Shown: in pieces, positions 36,307 through 48,800 of the stretch | Numbering within the stretch: position 1 is the first letter of the stretch | Layout of the letters: each line of letters opens with the position of its first letter | Assembly: GCA_019914945.1 (NCBI GenBank) | Contig: CM034112.1 | Location: forward strand, 2,379,001 to 2,443,000 | From: Typha latifolia | Taxonomy: Eukaryota; Streptophyta; Magnoliopsida; Poales; Typhaceae | Reading direction: 5' to 3' | DNA length: 64,000 bases | Made by a program: the position numbers and the translations under genes | Notes under the pieces: model-generated | The model's database searches: none | Told to the model about the DNA's origin: nothing | Seen by the model: only the letters and a program-made list of their open reading frames with translations

Positions 36307-36610
36307 AGGACAATTATATTTCACACCCTATATTTCTACAAATCTATAATTCACACCTTAACGTTTTCAGTATTTACATTTTGAGCCAAAGAATATTCCA
36401 CTAAATTTTCTGAAAATATCATCTACAGCAAGAAATAATTTCTGAAAAAATTAAGTATAATTCGGAAGAAAATTCTAATTTTGATAGCCTTTTTTTTTTT
36501 TTTTTTGAAGGGTGATAGCCTTTCTGAAATAGGGTTTTCTACCATAAAAAATCAATAGGGTCTGAGGCGTAACTTTGTGAAAATAAAGGGCGTGAAATGA
36601 AATTTTCCCT
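36307..36610. mobile_element. MITE directly upstream of the DsbA-like gene
   Basis: The left end AGGACAATTATATTTCACAC and the reverse complement of the right end (AGGGAAAATTTCATTTCACG, followed by CCC) pair as ~32-base imperfect terminal repeats. It is 304 bases long. Its right end lies 62 bases before the start codon at 36673, so it must supply part of the promoter or leader of that gene. It shares terminal words with the elements at 35815 and 39420. Confidence 0.6.
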
Positions 36611-36672
36611 TTTGTTCTTTTACCTCCGACCCTTCACTTTCGTCTCCTCTCCTCTCTCGACCCAAGGAAACC

Positions 36673-39600
36673 ATGGCTGCGAGAGCTCCAACTCTTCTCC
36701 TTCTCCTCTTCTTTGCCTATTCCTTTAGGCCCTCTACCTCAATCCCTGCCAAATACGACGGTTTCGTCTACAAAGAAGCAGAGTCTTTGAAGGATTCTAT
36801 CTTAATTGAGGCCTTCTTCGATCCGCTTTGTCCCGATAGCAGAGACTCTTGGCCGCCATTGAAGAAGCTCGTAGAGAAATTCTCCCCTCGCGTGTCCCTC
36901 ATCGTCCACCCCTTCCCTCTCCCGTGAGCTTTCCCTCTTGGAATCTCTTTCGTTACCAATTTTGTGCTTTTGGGTTGTTCGTGGAACTCTTTTTCGTAAG
37001 GAATCGCTTGTTGAGTTATCATAGTTTTGGTTTCATTTCTCATTAATGCCCAGAAGATGTTTGCTTTAACACCCAAGTGTGTTGATTGCTTTGATTGTGA
37101 CTTTTCCAGTTTGGACTTTGGAGTCATATAAGCGATTATATTACCTATAACTTCGATGATAATTGCGTTCTTAAGAGTGTTAGATGAATTCGTTTCTAAG
37201 GTCTGCATGCACGAATGAGTATCCTTGTGGGTAGACCCGATCAAAACATGTTGGCAATGATGTATTATGCTGTTTATTTATCCTTTCTTGTTCGAAAGAG
37301 GAATATGGTGGGAGTTTGTGAAAGAAAAATCTACAATCTTATAACTGGAAATGGCGGATCTTTCTCCCTTTTAAAAGCACTGTTTTGATCTGTTCAGATT
37401 CGCTAGATTTATGCATGGTTGCACTGATCGTGCTTTTGATTGTTTATTTATTCACATGTTTTAATATACCTGTGTACCTAGTCATTGGAAATAATAGAGA
37501 AAATGAGGCGTTGCATGGACAAGTGATCGATCTCTAATGTTATCATCACCATTGGGATTGGTTTTCTAGAGAAAGAAGGAAAAGTATACAATAGAATTAT
37601 AGGCTAGTAGTTATAATAAAAAGGGTGCTTGTCAGCCTGTGGGATGTTACACGATTGCTAATTTTTTAACCTAACAATTTAGTAAGAGTAGATTGACTCA
37701 TTCTTTGCCTCTTTTCATAGGCTAGATAAACACATATGTGCTCTATTCTTTCGATTAAGAAATAAGAATAAAAGAATATTACCTATACATGAGAGATCTG
37801 AATGGTCGCTACTCGCTACACACTAGAAGAGAAATTATATTTGCTGTGGAACAGATTGGAAGCAGGAGGGAGAATTTTAAGGTTGTGACCGGAAGTTGTG
37901 GAAATTTGGAAAATGTCTACAACTGCTACAGCTCTATCCTTTATTGAATTTTTGGCAAAGCAAGTCATAAAATCAATTTCAAATGGCGGAACAAGAACAT
38001 TTTATGTTTAGGAAGTGTTTATGTTATTCTTGTGGCTCCTTAACAAAGAAGTGACTTAGACAATAGTAGCAGTCCACACATTCAGAACCTGTTATTATCC
38101 CCCAGATAATAGGGAGCATGAAGGGCTTTGGAGCACTTCATTTCATTTGGATGATTGGCGACACAGCCCACAAAAATAACCCAGTAAATGAGCACAAGTA
38201 GAAGTTGCTTAAGGAAAAGGAGGTGATTCAAAGAAGCTATACCTCTATCCTCGACAGCCTCTGGCGCATGTGCAGATTAGTCAGTGTCTGCTTGACTCAA
38301 GAAAGGGGTGGGGACTGCTGGAATAATGTAGTTTGGATCATGGAAAGATTGGTTTCATGAATGGCTTTTTTTTTCATGAACAAAAGTATTATCTAGAAAA
38401 TAAAACATCTAAACAGGTGCAACTTTATTTGCTAAGGTAATATAACTTTAATTCATGCAAACTCTAATCATGTTTCATATCTGTGGGACATGATGAGGTT
38501 TCTTCTGCACTATATCTGAAAGATACAAGTGCCTAATAAATCATGTGACATGTAATTGAGAGTTTGATCTACTTCCCTCAATCTATTCCTATCAAATATA
38601 CCTTATTTCATCTAATTTTAAACAGGAAGGCAAAATTTATTAATTTTTTAGTAGTATGCATTGAGATATCTAATATGATAAGCTATTCCTTCAAATTGCA
38701 GTTATCACAACAATGCATTTCTTTCCTGTCGTGCGCTTCATATTGCAAACATGTTGAATGCATCCTCGACGTATCCCTTGCTGGAGCTGTTCTTCAAGTA
38801 TCAGGTCTGAAGCATTTCATTACATGTAACTACTCTTCCAACTATAATAACTCTCTTTTCTTTAAACCTTGCATTATGTTTTTGTCTTTTTGGTTGTGTT
38901 GAAATCAGTTGATTCGTATTTAGATCCCAACTTTATATGCTTGAATGTATGAGGTCAAATCCTTTTCTCTAAGTTCAATGTTATAATGGATAAATAGGGC
39001 TATAGGATAATACTTGGTTAAGTATGTATAGAATTTTGGTAGAACTAAATGGTCTTTTCAAGATCCTTTTGAGAGTAGTGACCCTCTGGACTTGGCCTAT
39101 CAATATTAATTGGATATTTTATTCACCTCGATGTTTGCTCAACTCCCAACATTGTATCTTTTGTGTTTATTGTGATGTTGCACTTGATGAAATATAATAT
39201 ATCCGCCATATATTTTCATTGAGAATAAAATCTGAAACCTTTTAAAAAGGTAAAAAAATGAACCTGAGAATTATTCCAATCTATCAAATGCCAAAGAAGT
39301 TGGAGAAAGATCAAATCATAATTGCCCTTAGTATTAATTTTCTAGAGTCAGCTGAAGATTGCAATAAAATAATTGCAAATTCTGAGATAGTTTTCATTAG
39401 AAAAGTATTTTATTTTAAAGGGATTTTTACGAATCACATCTTATATTTTATCTATTTTGTAATTCGTATCTTCGTCTTTGAAGATTTTATAACTCGACTC
39501 TTATTTTTTCTCTATAATTTTCATTTAACACCTTGACATTATTTTGACTAACTAACGTCGACCAAGTACTAAAATACCTCCACAATTCCTTCTCATTTTC

Positions 39601-40764
39601 TATATTCCTCTATCTTCTTTACCTACCTCTTCCACTGTCGCCGTAGAATGTGATTTGTAAAATTCCCTATATTAAAATTAGGAAGGAATAAACGGCATAG
39701 GTGTATGTAAACAAAAATGTTGGTTTTCTTGTTTCTTTGCTTTGACTTACAATGTAATCACCAATTTAAAAAGCTTATACAGTAAGAAGAAGTCGCAAGC
39801 ATTTAATGGCAACTATTTAAGGGGAGTTGTAAAGAGGACTTATGAATACCTAAATTATCCTATCTACAAACACTTTTCTGAAAACAAATCTTTTTTAATA
39901 AGATGGTTTGATAATTATTTTGTGCAACTTTAACAGCTTTTGACTTCTGGCTTTGGAGACTTTGGCTAATGCTAATTGGCTGTTATCTAGGAAGATGTGT
40001 TGATTCTGATTTTTTTTTTCCCTATTTTACATATATCAACTTGAAAATACTTTTGTTGGTGTTCAATTGCATGAACATTTACATCAGAGAACTTTTTATC
40101 AAAGTTAACTCTGTATCCTAGATGGAGTTAGATTATACTCTCCTTATCTTTGCACTTAGCGGTATGGTGCTCTTTTGATTGGAAACTGCAAATTGCAAGC
40201 GAAGACTTGTTCAAATGGTAGCACGAGCATCTGAGAGTCTAATTGCAAGATTGTAACAAAAAAGTTCCTTCAGTTATCTTGTATAATTTCCAGCTCTGTG
40301 AATAGATTCTTTGATGGCATCTTAAGGCACATATTTAAGGTAGTTTATGAAGCAGGAAAAATTTTACAATGCGCCCACAATAAATATGTCGAGAGGTACC
40401 ATAACTGAGAAGATGACAAAGCTTGCCGTGATGGCTGTTGGGAATTCATTATTGACAGAGTTCCAGTCAGGCTTTCAAGATTCAAAGACTGATTTGGCTG
40501 CAAGGGTTTCCTTCAAGGTGTGCATTAGTTATTGCAATATTCCATGTGTTGGTTTAAAGTAGTAATCTTCTGATAGTAAATATGGGTACTCTTATGTAGT
40601 ATGGGTGCTCAAGAGGGGTAAGCGGTGCACCATTCTTCTTTGTGAATGGGTTCTTACTGCCTGATGGTGGATCGCCTCTCGACTACAGTACATGGACTGA
40701 CATCATCAAACCCCTGCTAGAGAAGAATGAGGAAAGAATGGAAGAACTGTTCCTCTCTCTCTAG
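36673..40764 (+). CDS. Secreted thioredoxin-fold (DsbA-like) protein, At1g20225/At1g76020 type
   Basis: Four exons (36673-36923, 38702-38804, 40356-40517, 40600-40764) join into 226 residues, the usual length. A signal peptide (about 1-23) is followed by YDGFVY, the conserved block ILIEAFFDPLCPDSRDSWPP (about 44-62), YHNNAFLSCRALHIAN, and near the end YGCSRGVSGAPFFFVNG, in which GAP is the cis-proline loop of the thioredoxin fold. The active-site position is CPDS (C53), not CxxC, so classical disulfide exchange is unlikely; this single-cysteine form is what I recall for the plant family, whose function is not established. The stop codon lies in a tandem duplication (TCCTCTCTCTCTAGG twice), the first copy providing the stop. 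Introns 1 and 2 are long (1.8 and 1.6 kb). Confidence 0.9.
39420..39669. mobile_element. MITE in intron 2 of the DsbA-like gene
   Basis: The left end GGGATTTTTACGAATCACAT and the reverse complement of the right end (AGGGAATTTTACAAATCACA) are ~21-base inverted repeats around a 250-base element. The internal part aligns with the foldback element at 35815-36160. No certain target duplication. Confidence 0.65.
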
Positions 40765-42860
40765 GTCCTCTCTCTCTAGGTATATATGCGTTACAAAGGG
40801 TTGCAACATTTACTTGATCATGACTCACCATGTGTGTAACTTTTACTACTAGATCTTGTTGAAACCTAAATCAGTAAGAGACAATTGCTTAATTACTATA
40901 CAATGACAATGCACTGTTATATACAGTTTGACAGGCCAACCTTTTGGCCAAATATATGAAGAAAAAAAACAGCAATTTTAGGACAAGTCCTTGCACTCTT
41001 TCCCTGAGATAGTGCAATTCTCTACTTTAATTTACTATTTGAAAATGCTTTGTGTGTCAAGCTAGTTGTTTCAAGTTATCTTATACATTTATTGGAAACT
41101 TTTTTCTGTCTCTTCAGGGCTTCACGAGTATTTATTTCTTGCCTATGATAACCCTGTTGGCGGCTCCTCGTATTTGCTTTAATTTACAACAAAAAAAAAA
41201 AACAAAGTTAGTTACTACTAGCATAGTAGCTACTTTGTTAGCTTATTTCAGGTTATTTTCCAAGGTTTGTTCTGACTTGCAGCCAATCTTGACGGGAAGT
41301 ATTTTCCTTTATTGCTAGTATATGAACAGAAATTATGTGTTACGTTTATAGTTCTCCAAGATGTTTATTTTCTGCTTCTATTACTTCTCATACAGATTTG
41401 ATTAAAATCTTTTATTCTTTCCTCATATTAGTCGTTATCATAAAGAGTAGATCTAAAAAGGCTCAGATCATGCACGACTATTTACATTGTGATATGGAAC
41501 TTCTTCTATGTGAATGTGTTCTTCGTAACAATTCTGATGTGATATGATAATGGAGTTGGTTTGTGTTAGACTAAATGCTCTCAAATATCCTTTTTGAGAA
41601 CTATTTTGCTTGGCTAGTTTGTGTAACTTTTTCTTTTTAACTTCCTTTTCAGGGGAGACTTGTTCAGTAGAGAAACCCAGGTCAAGTCTTCCTTCGATTA
41701 TTTCCTTAGATTCCTTCTGGAAAAGAATTAATATTCCAGTGACTTTGCCATGTGAAGTACGTCAGAACTTAAGAAGTGGTCAAAAGTATACCATTTAATG
41801 CTTGTAACTCCCGTTTTTCTCTCCCTCTTTTTTTATATAAATAGGTGGTCAACAAATTAGCTTATCCTTTTCTTCTAGGAAAATTTACTAAAAGAATGAA
41901 TTTTTTATGGTTCCAGTTCTACCTTACTATTTTTTTCTAAAAGATATTCTCATGTTTTATAAGAAATATTTATTTAAGATATTGGGTTAACTTTAAGATA
42001 TAAGGATTTATAAGGAAATATTATGTCTTATTTAATTTGATAGGTATTAAGAAATTTAAGTTTACCCGTATTAATGATTTTACTTCTATGCTCATATAAT
42101 TTCTCTTAAACAGAATATGCCACCCTTACTATACTCTCAATAACTTGGAAAGTATGATTATTTACTTATATGATGGTAATAGTAGGGTGTTAAGTGGATT
42201 TGGATCAGAAAAAAAAAAGTTTATAATGAAAGGATTTATTTTATATAATAGAATATAATGTATTCATTTCTTTGATTTATTCGCCATTAGAAGCGTGCAC
42301 CTCATGTTAAACCAAGCCTTTACTTTCCTAACTTTCTTTTGAAGTCCACACGCTTTTTTGAAAACCTCTAGTCCACCAACTCTTATCTTCTATCTAATGA
42401 TTTGTCCCAAGAACAATAATTGTACGTGTATTTCCTCCTAATTTATAAGGGAAAAAAAGACGAAGAGTCAGTTTACTGGAGCCAGTAGTATCCTTATCAG
42501 ACTCACTTTCAGAGAAATTTCCTAAAAGTCGCTATTCTTTCAAATTAACCTACTTGCAATTGACTTATTTGCTTGAAGACACCTTCCTTTATGTAGGTTT
42601 TAAGTTAATTTAATCCAAGTTAAATTAATTTTTCCTGATATTGTTTCGATTAAAAATAGAGAATAATTTTGTAAAATTAAATTTTCCAAGTTATTATTTT
42701 TTTTATGCATGTGGGTTTAAGTCAACTTCCAAGGTCCATGTGCTGCTGTGTCATTTAACCGGAATTAATTTTTCTAGCACCTGGACCTAATTTTGAACAA
42801 GTTAGAAAACGAACGAATGACCTACGGACACGTGGATTGGTGGGTCCACCTCTTCCTACT
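40765..42860. other. Intergenic, no gene seen
   Basis: Short frames at 41052-41800 have no family resemblance and no convincing splice partners. The region downstream of 41800 is AT-rich and featureless. Confidence 0.55.
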
Positions 42861-42864
42861 ACCG

Positions 42865-42873
42865 TATAAAAAA
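42865..42873 (+). promoter_or_regulatory. TATA box of the aspartyl protease gene
   Basis: TATAAAAAA lies 199-207 bases upstream of the start codon, in an otherwise unremarkable context; it predicts a leader of about 170 bases. Confidence 0.55.
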
Positions 42874-43071
42874 TAGTCACCCACTCATAGCTACTCCCGC
42901 ATTTAACAGTTGAAAACGAACTCTTCCCTTAAAAAAAGAAAGAAAAGAAAAAGAAAACGAACTCTTCTTCCTTCTCACTTCTTATCTCTCTTACTGCGCG
43001 TTGACTAAAACGCCATAACCACTATGACTCCTCCTCTTAATACCAAATCCTGAAGCCATTCTCCTCTTCCC

Positions 43072-46000
43072 ATGGCTTCCTTCTCCTCCTCCTCCTCCTC
43101 TCTCCTTTCTGTTCTCCTCCTCTTCGTCGTAGCCGCCGCTTCAGTCGCGGAACCCAGCGGCGCCGCCACCCTCGGCCTCGACTTCTACCATCGCTTCTCC
43201 GACCCGGTTCGGCGCTGGGCCGAATCCAGCGGCCACCGAGGCGCGGCGTGGCCGCGGCACGGCACGGCCGAGTACTTCGCCGCCCTCGCCCACCACGACC
43301 GCGCCCTCCACCGCCGCTCCCTCGCCGACACGTCTGGCCAGCTCACCTTCGCCGACGGGAACTCCACCTACCGCATCAGCTCCCTTGGATAGTATGACCT
43401 CTTAATCGAATTCGAGTTTCTGGGAAATTGATTTTGAAATCATTGATCTAATGCCCGTTTGATTTTTTTTTTTTTTTTTTTGGCTTATGATTTTGTGTAG
43501 TTTGCATTATGCGCTGGTGGCGTTGGGTACGCCGAACGTGACGTTTCTTGTGGCGCTGGACACGGGGAGTGATTTGTTTTGGGTTCCCTGCGATTGCAAG
43601 CAGTGCGCCCCGACCACTTCGCCAAGATTTGGAGTATGGCTTTTCGAATTTATTTGATTATATATATATATATATATTTGGATAAAGGTTTTAATTTGCT
43701 CTCGAATGATTGATTTGCTAATTTTGATGATTTGGATCAACGGGAATTGACTTTGTTCTCAGATTTACCTTATTCGGTCTTAGAAATTAAGCAAGAACTA
43801 TGACACGGAGAGAAAAACTATGTTAGATCATTCTGCAGTCTATCTTTATTTAGATTACCTAACTAGCTCAGTTAGGCTCTTTATGCTAAAGCCGTACTAT
43901 ACTGTATCAATCTGAAAGGGCTTTTAATGTTCTTACTTATCAACATTGACAAAATCCTGGTTAGACTCATAAAATCACTAGTTTATGTGCTACTATGGTC
44001 TTCGTTGACTTAAGTAGTTGAAATTCAAGAAAAATGATATGGAAGGAAAGCTTTCTTTCTCTCTGTTTTTATAAGAGAGAGATTGAGAGGAGATTCATAA
44101 ACTATAGAAGTGTCCCTGATGCACTGAAACCCCTTTGAAAAGAGAACAAGAAAGAATTAGAAATTCATAAACTTGTGCATGCTTTGCTTGTTAGCTTTCA
44201 GAAGTTTTTTTTACTGATAGTCTAGTTTTCCTCTTTCAAACAAAAAAACTTATATTTGTTTTTTCTGACAAGGGGACTCAAAGTTGGCTGTTAAATTTTA
44301 CTGAGACTTTTATTACCTATGAAAAATATCTACCTTCTCGAAGGCTCTGTTATTCCAGATTATTAGACGACAGTTCCATGACACTGTTACACTTTCCCAT
44401 AAAGCTTGTCTGCAATGTATCCTAGTGGGGGCTGGGGGGCAATTAGCTTACATATCAAAGAGTTATGGTGATGCCAGGCAACCTTTCTCTCCACTAAGTG
44501 GTGATATGTTAATTATTCTAATAAAAGTAGCATGTGAAACTTTATTCTATATTGTTCTTTCTTGAAGCGTTCTCTATGCTTTTTGTTATATGCATTTATT
44601 CTTTACCTTTGTAATGTGCCACATCCTTTGGCCATTTGCTTTATATTTACTTGCAAATCTTTCCTGCTGAACTCATATGAAAACAAGCTAAGCTTGGTTC
44701 AAGAAACTTGGATTTTATTATAGAGTGCAATAATGTGCCGTATGATTCTATTGGTTCTCACTTCTCACTATGTAAACAGCAGTCCACTTTGAAATTAGGG
44801 TGTAAAAATGTGATCTGATAACTCGTCATCACATGTGACCAATGAGACATGCAATTTATCTTAGAACTTGAGCAATGTTATAGTTAAGTTAAGAGAAAGA
44901 ACAGCAACTATATGCAGTTTGTAGAATGAATTCTGATCATCTGGTTTTGGTGATTGCCTGAAGATTATATTTGTTTTTCATATCTTCATGTGAATCTGAA
45001 TGTACATCCATAGCCTCAAATCTGTCAGCATATTATCTTGATTTGTGCAGTGTTATTTTTTCCATATAAGTAAATACTTTCCTTTCTTTCTCGAAAAAAA
45101 GAGTAATACTTTCCTTTTGCTTTGCTATTAACTGGAACAGAATCTTGTGTTCAGCATCTATAGTCCTAAACTGTCATCAACAAGTCAAAATATTCCTTGC
45201 AATAGTAGCTTATGTGATGCTCAAAATGCATGCTCTGGAGCTACCAGCAGTTGCCCCTACCTTGTTCAATACTTATCTGATAACACTTCATCTTCCGGAA
45301 TATTAGTAGAAGATGTTATGTACTTGACGACTGAGGCTTCTCGTTCTAAAGTTGTTCAAGCTCCCATAATATTTGGGTACGTTGTTTTTTGATATCTCAT
45401 CCTACTAATGTTTGTTAGTTTCAATGGTTTTCTTCCCTTCCTGTAGGTGTATATTCCAGTTTGTCTCTTTTGAACTATTTGTAATCTTATTGTGAATTCT
45501 TCAGTTGTGGACAGGTTCAAACGGGTTCATTTTTAGATGGTGCAGCTCCCAACGGTCTGTTTGGGCTTGGTTTGGAGAATATATCTGTTCCTAGCATTTT
45601 ATCAAGCAAAGGATTTGCCTCAGATTCCTTTTCCATGTGCTTTGGAAACGATGGTATTGGTAGAATCAATTTTGGGGACAAAGGAAGCTCAGACCAAGAA
45701 GAAACTCCATTAAATATTCATTCTGGACAGTAAGTGCTTGTTACCTGTACTTTTTTTCCATTGGATTCAGGAAGACTAGTATTCATTTTTCTGATGAATA
45801 TGTTTCATGTATGTCTTTTCTGCAATATTCTTCTACAGTCCATCATACAATATAAGCTTAACAGGAGTGGAAATAGGGAATACTTCCACCAGCACTGCCT
45901 TTAGTGCTATTGTTGACTCTGGTACCTCCTTCACATATTTGGCCGATCCAATTTACACACAAATTACTCGTAGGGTAAGTAGCTTAATTGATCATGAAAT

Positions 46001-47327
46001 TAATACCATATGTGATCACAATTCTTATACTTGCTTTGTTTGTATAGTTTAATGCCCAGATTCAAGAGAGCCGGCACCAATTGGACCCCTCTTTACCTTT
46101 TGAATATTGTTATGATTTAAGGTAAACTTCAGTACATGTTTGACATATTTCAAGTCCACAAGTCCTAATACTTTATATTTGCTCCCTGCAGTTCCAATCA
46201 AACTACAATTCAATTACCTGTGATAAATTTCATAACAAAAGGTGGAAGCGTGTTTCCTGTTAATGATTCAATAATTGTCATCTCCAGCACGGTAAATCAT
46301 GCTAACTACTATGAGCTTCTGGCTTCTTAATGAGTTTGAATAATTTCAATCGTGTTTCTTTGTTGTGCAGCAAAATCAATATGGATATTGCCTCGCTATC
46401 GTGAAGAGCAACAATGTGAATATAATTGGACGTAAGCTCTACAATTTTGCATTAGACTGTATATTCTGCATTGCATCAAGAAAGATTTTTTCCTTAGATG
46501 CTTTTACTTCTTAGGGGATTAACTCTAATTCATTACTTATGTAATATGTAATTTCTAGCTTATGATTCATCTGACTTCTCCACATGATCCAAACCAAACC
46601 CTTGAAGTTACCCCTTTGTCTAGTTTCACCCAAGTCCCAGGCAAGTTTGGATGCTGTAACATCTTGATCAGTGTACCAGTACAGGTTTTCATGCTACTAA
46701 CCATCCTAAATTTTATAAGAAACTTCTGCTTAATGTTGCCTTCATCAGGGCAGTGACAAACTCTTCTGAGGGTAGAAATCAAGTTGACAACTTGCTATTA
46801 TAAAATTTCTTAGCTCCCTGATTATGTATTTACTCCTTTGTCAATGTAGCATACTGCTGCTATTTTTTATGCTGATGATATGCTCTGCATCTGATGCATC
46901 ATGTTCACATCCAATTTTTGATGCAGAAAATTTCATGAATGGTCTTCGCATTGTCTTTGACCGAGAAAGGTTAATCCTGGGCTGGAAAAAGTTCAACTGT
47001 AAGTACTCACCACTTAATTTGCGAGAACCTCTCAACACAGCAGGGTGTGTTCTTCGGTGTCATTGCAAATTAAAATGACATAAAAGATAATATGTTTCAG
47101 GTTACAGCGTTGAGGATTCCAGCACTCTTCCTGTAAACAGGAACTCTTCCGCATCCCCTCCTACAGGAGCATTTGCTCCAAGCAGTTATACTCCAGAAGC
47201 TACAAAGGGATCACGAAACACTACCCAAGTGACAGTGTTGACACCGAGAACAAACAATTCATCACATTCGAATGCCATGACAAGCATCTTGTTATTGTTG
47301 TTACTGCTAGTTCCAGCATTTTTTTGA
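43072..47327 (+). CDS. GPI-type aspartyl protease (APF1-like)
   Basis: Ten exons (43072-43391, 43501-43633, 45141-45376, 45505-45729, 45839-45974, 46048-46121, 46192-46291, 46371-46431, 46927-46998, 47101-47327) join into 527 residues. A signal peptide (about 1-26) precedes a prosegment-like region (FYHRFSDPVRRW, EYFAALAHHDRALHRR). The two catalytic motifs are ALDTGSDLFWVPC (D127) and AIVDSGTSFTYL (D331). The cysteine-rich insert after the first motif, SFSMCFGNDGIGRINFGD, and FMNGLRIVFDRERLILGWKK are signatures of the clade of Arabidopsis At2g17760/At4g35880 (aspartyl protease family protein 1). The C-terminus is Ser/Thr/Asn-rich and ends in a hydrophobic leucine run, a GPI-anchor signal. The ATG is in excellent context (CCCATGGC). 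Exon 1 is very GC-rich, later exons AT-rich. It probably acts at the cell surface; substrate unknown. Confidence 0.95.
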
Positions 47328-48800
47328 TCAATTGTTTTACAAGCATACCTTCGTTTATACACCATCATATGTTTTAGCCTTACTTTTACCATAGAAATCA
47401 CCAGGTAATATATAGGAAGAGTTTGCCATTTGTTATAATTTTTAATTCTCTCTTATTCCTTTGTAATTTCTCTCTTTAGTGTCTTTATTACTGTGACAAG
47501 GAATGTATATAACTTAATGATTTTATGGCATAATAAGTGTTTCATTTATGTACACTTTTATATCTTACTTACATCCAGGACATCAACGCATAATCATTCA
47601 TTGAGTTAACATTCAGTTGTGTTGGTTTGAATTTTACAACATTCTCTGATATTAGTTTGGTGGGGCTGAGCTGATCTTCTGTGGGCGATAGCGAATCGAA
47701 TATATATACACATCTAACAATTTTGATTGTGCTTGAAAATGAATGCAAAAAGATTATAAATCAATGCATCCGTGCACTCACACCAAGCTCTTCTTGCATC
47801 TCTATTAGTTGATTCGAATATGACATAAAATAAAAATCGTAAAAATAGGTGTATTTTGTGAAATTTATATAGGCGACCATCAGTAAGTGTTTCTGATGGT
47901 TACTATCAAGAAGTCAGTAATCATTGGAGACATGGAAATATAGGAATCAAAACTAATTTAAATGCACTTTTATTTATCAAAATTTATTTTTCTTTCTTTT
48001 TATGATCTATCATTATTTTTATTTTTTTTATCTAAGAGTGCTCAAAAAGCCGGTGGGCATGACCTTGAAATTAGGTCTGACTTGGCCTGACCCGACTAGC
48101 TAGCGAGTCCATGGACTGACTTAGGGTAAGGGGTATAAAGTAACCCGACTCATTTATTAAAACCCATAGATAATGACTCATCTATTGAGACTTAGCCTTG
48201 AGTGTCGAAAAGATAAAAAGTTTAGTCTAGAGTGGATTTGGCTTATCTTAGGTAAGAACATAGATCGAAATGATTTCTGTGCTTAAAAATGTCAAAATTA
48301 TCTTAAAGCCGTCCTATTTGGATGTGATTTAGGTGCATAACTTTAAACAAACTAAACTATTTTGGTATTTAAATAATAGTCTATTCCAATACTAGTTTAG
48401 AACAATCTATTATTCTCTCTCTCTCTCTCTCTCATCTCCTTCTTCATCTAATATTTTATATTTGCAAACAAGATCTAAGTACCATTTTTTCTTGAAAATT
48501 AATTTTCTCATACTCTTTGAAATTAGATTATAGTATTATGAGAAATAAAGAAGAGAGGAAGAGATTTGCAAATAGTATTATTTAGGGTTCGAACGGTACA
48601 GCGTTAAATGCAGGGTTTTATTTGCAAATAGCATATACCGTGTTTGTCAAGGTAAGCCCCCCGCTAGTTCGTTCCAAAAAAAGAAACGTCTCCTTTTTGC
48701 CTCCCTCTTCCGCCAATTTCTAGGGTTTTGGAAAGAAACCCCTCTTTCCTCCGTTACTAGGGTTTCCAACCAAATACCAACGAATTCCATCCGCGCGACA
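47328..48800. other. Intergenic, with a transposon-like stretch
   Basis: 48035-48260 carries words (GCCTGACCCGACTAGC, CCCGACTCATTTATTAAAAC) typical of hAT-like MITE interiors, with no defined ends. A CT repeat lies at 48413-48432. No gene is supported. Confidence 0.4.
48721..48765 (+). promoter_or_regulatory. Telo-box pair upstream of the RBM39-like gene
   Basis: TAGGGTTT occurs at 48721-48728 and 48758-48765, within 80 bases of the start codon. Telo-boxes (AAACCCTA in either direction) are known near transcription starts of plant translation and housekeeping genes. Confidence 0.5.

Noticed and set aside
36768..37244. 158-codon minus-strand frame overlapping the DsbA-like gene
   Set aside because: It is the antisense shadow of exon 1 plus intron sequence and has no family resemblance.
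41610..41798. 62-codon frame downstream of the DsbA-like gene
   Set aside because: No family resemblance and no splice partners; the DsbA-like model is complete without it.
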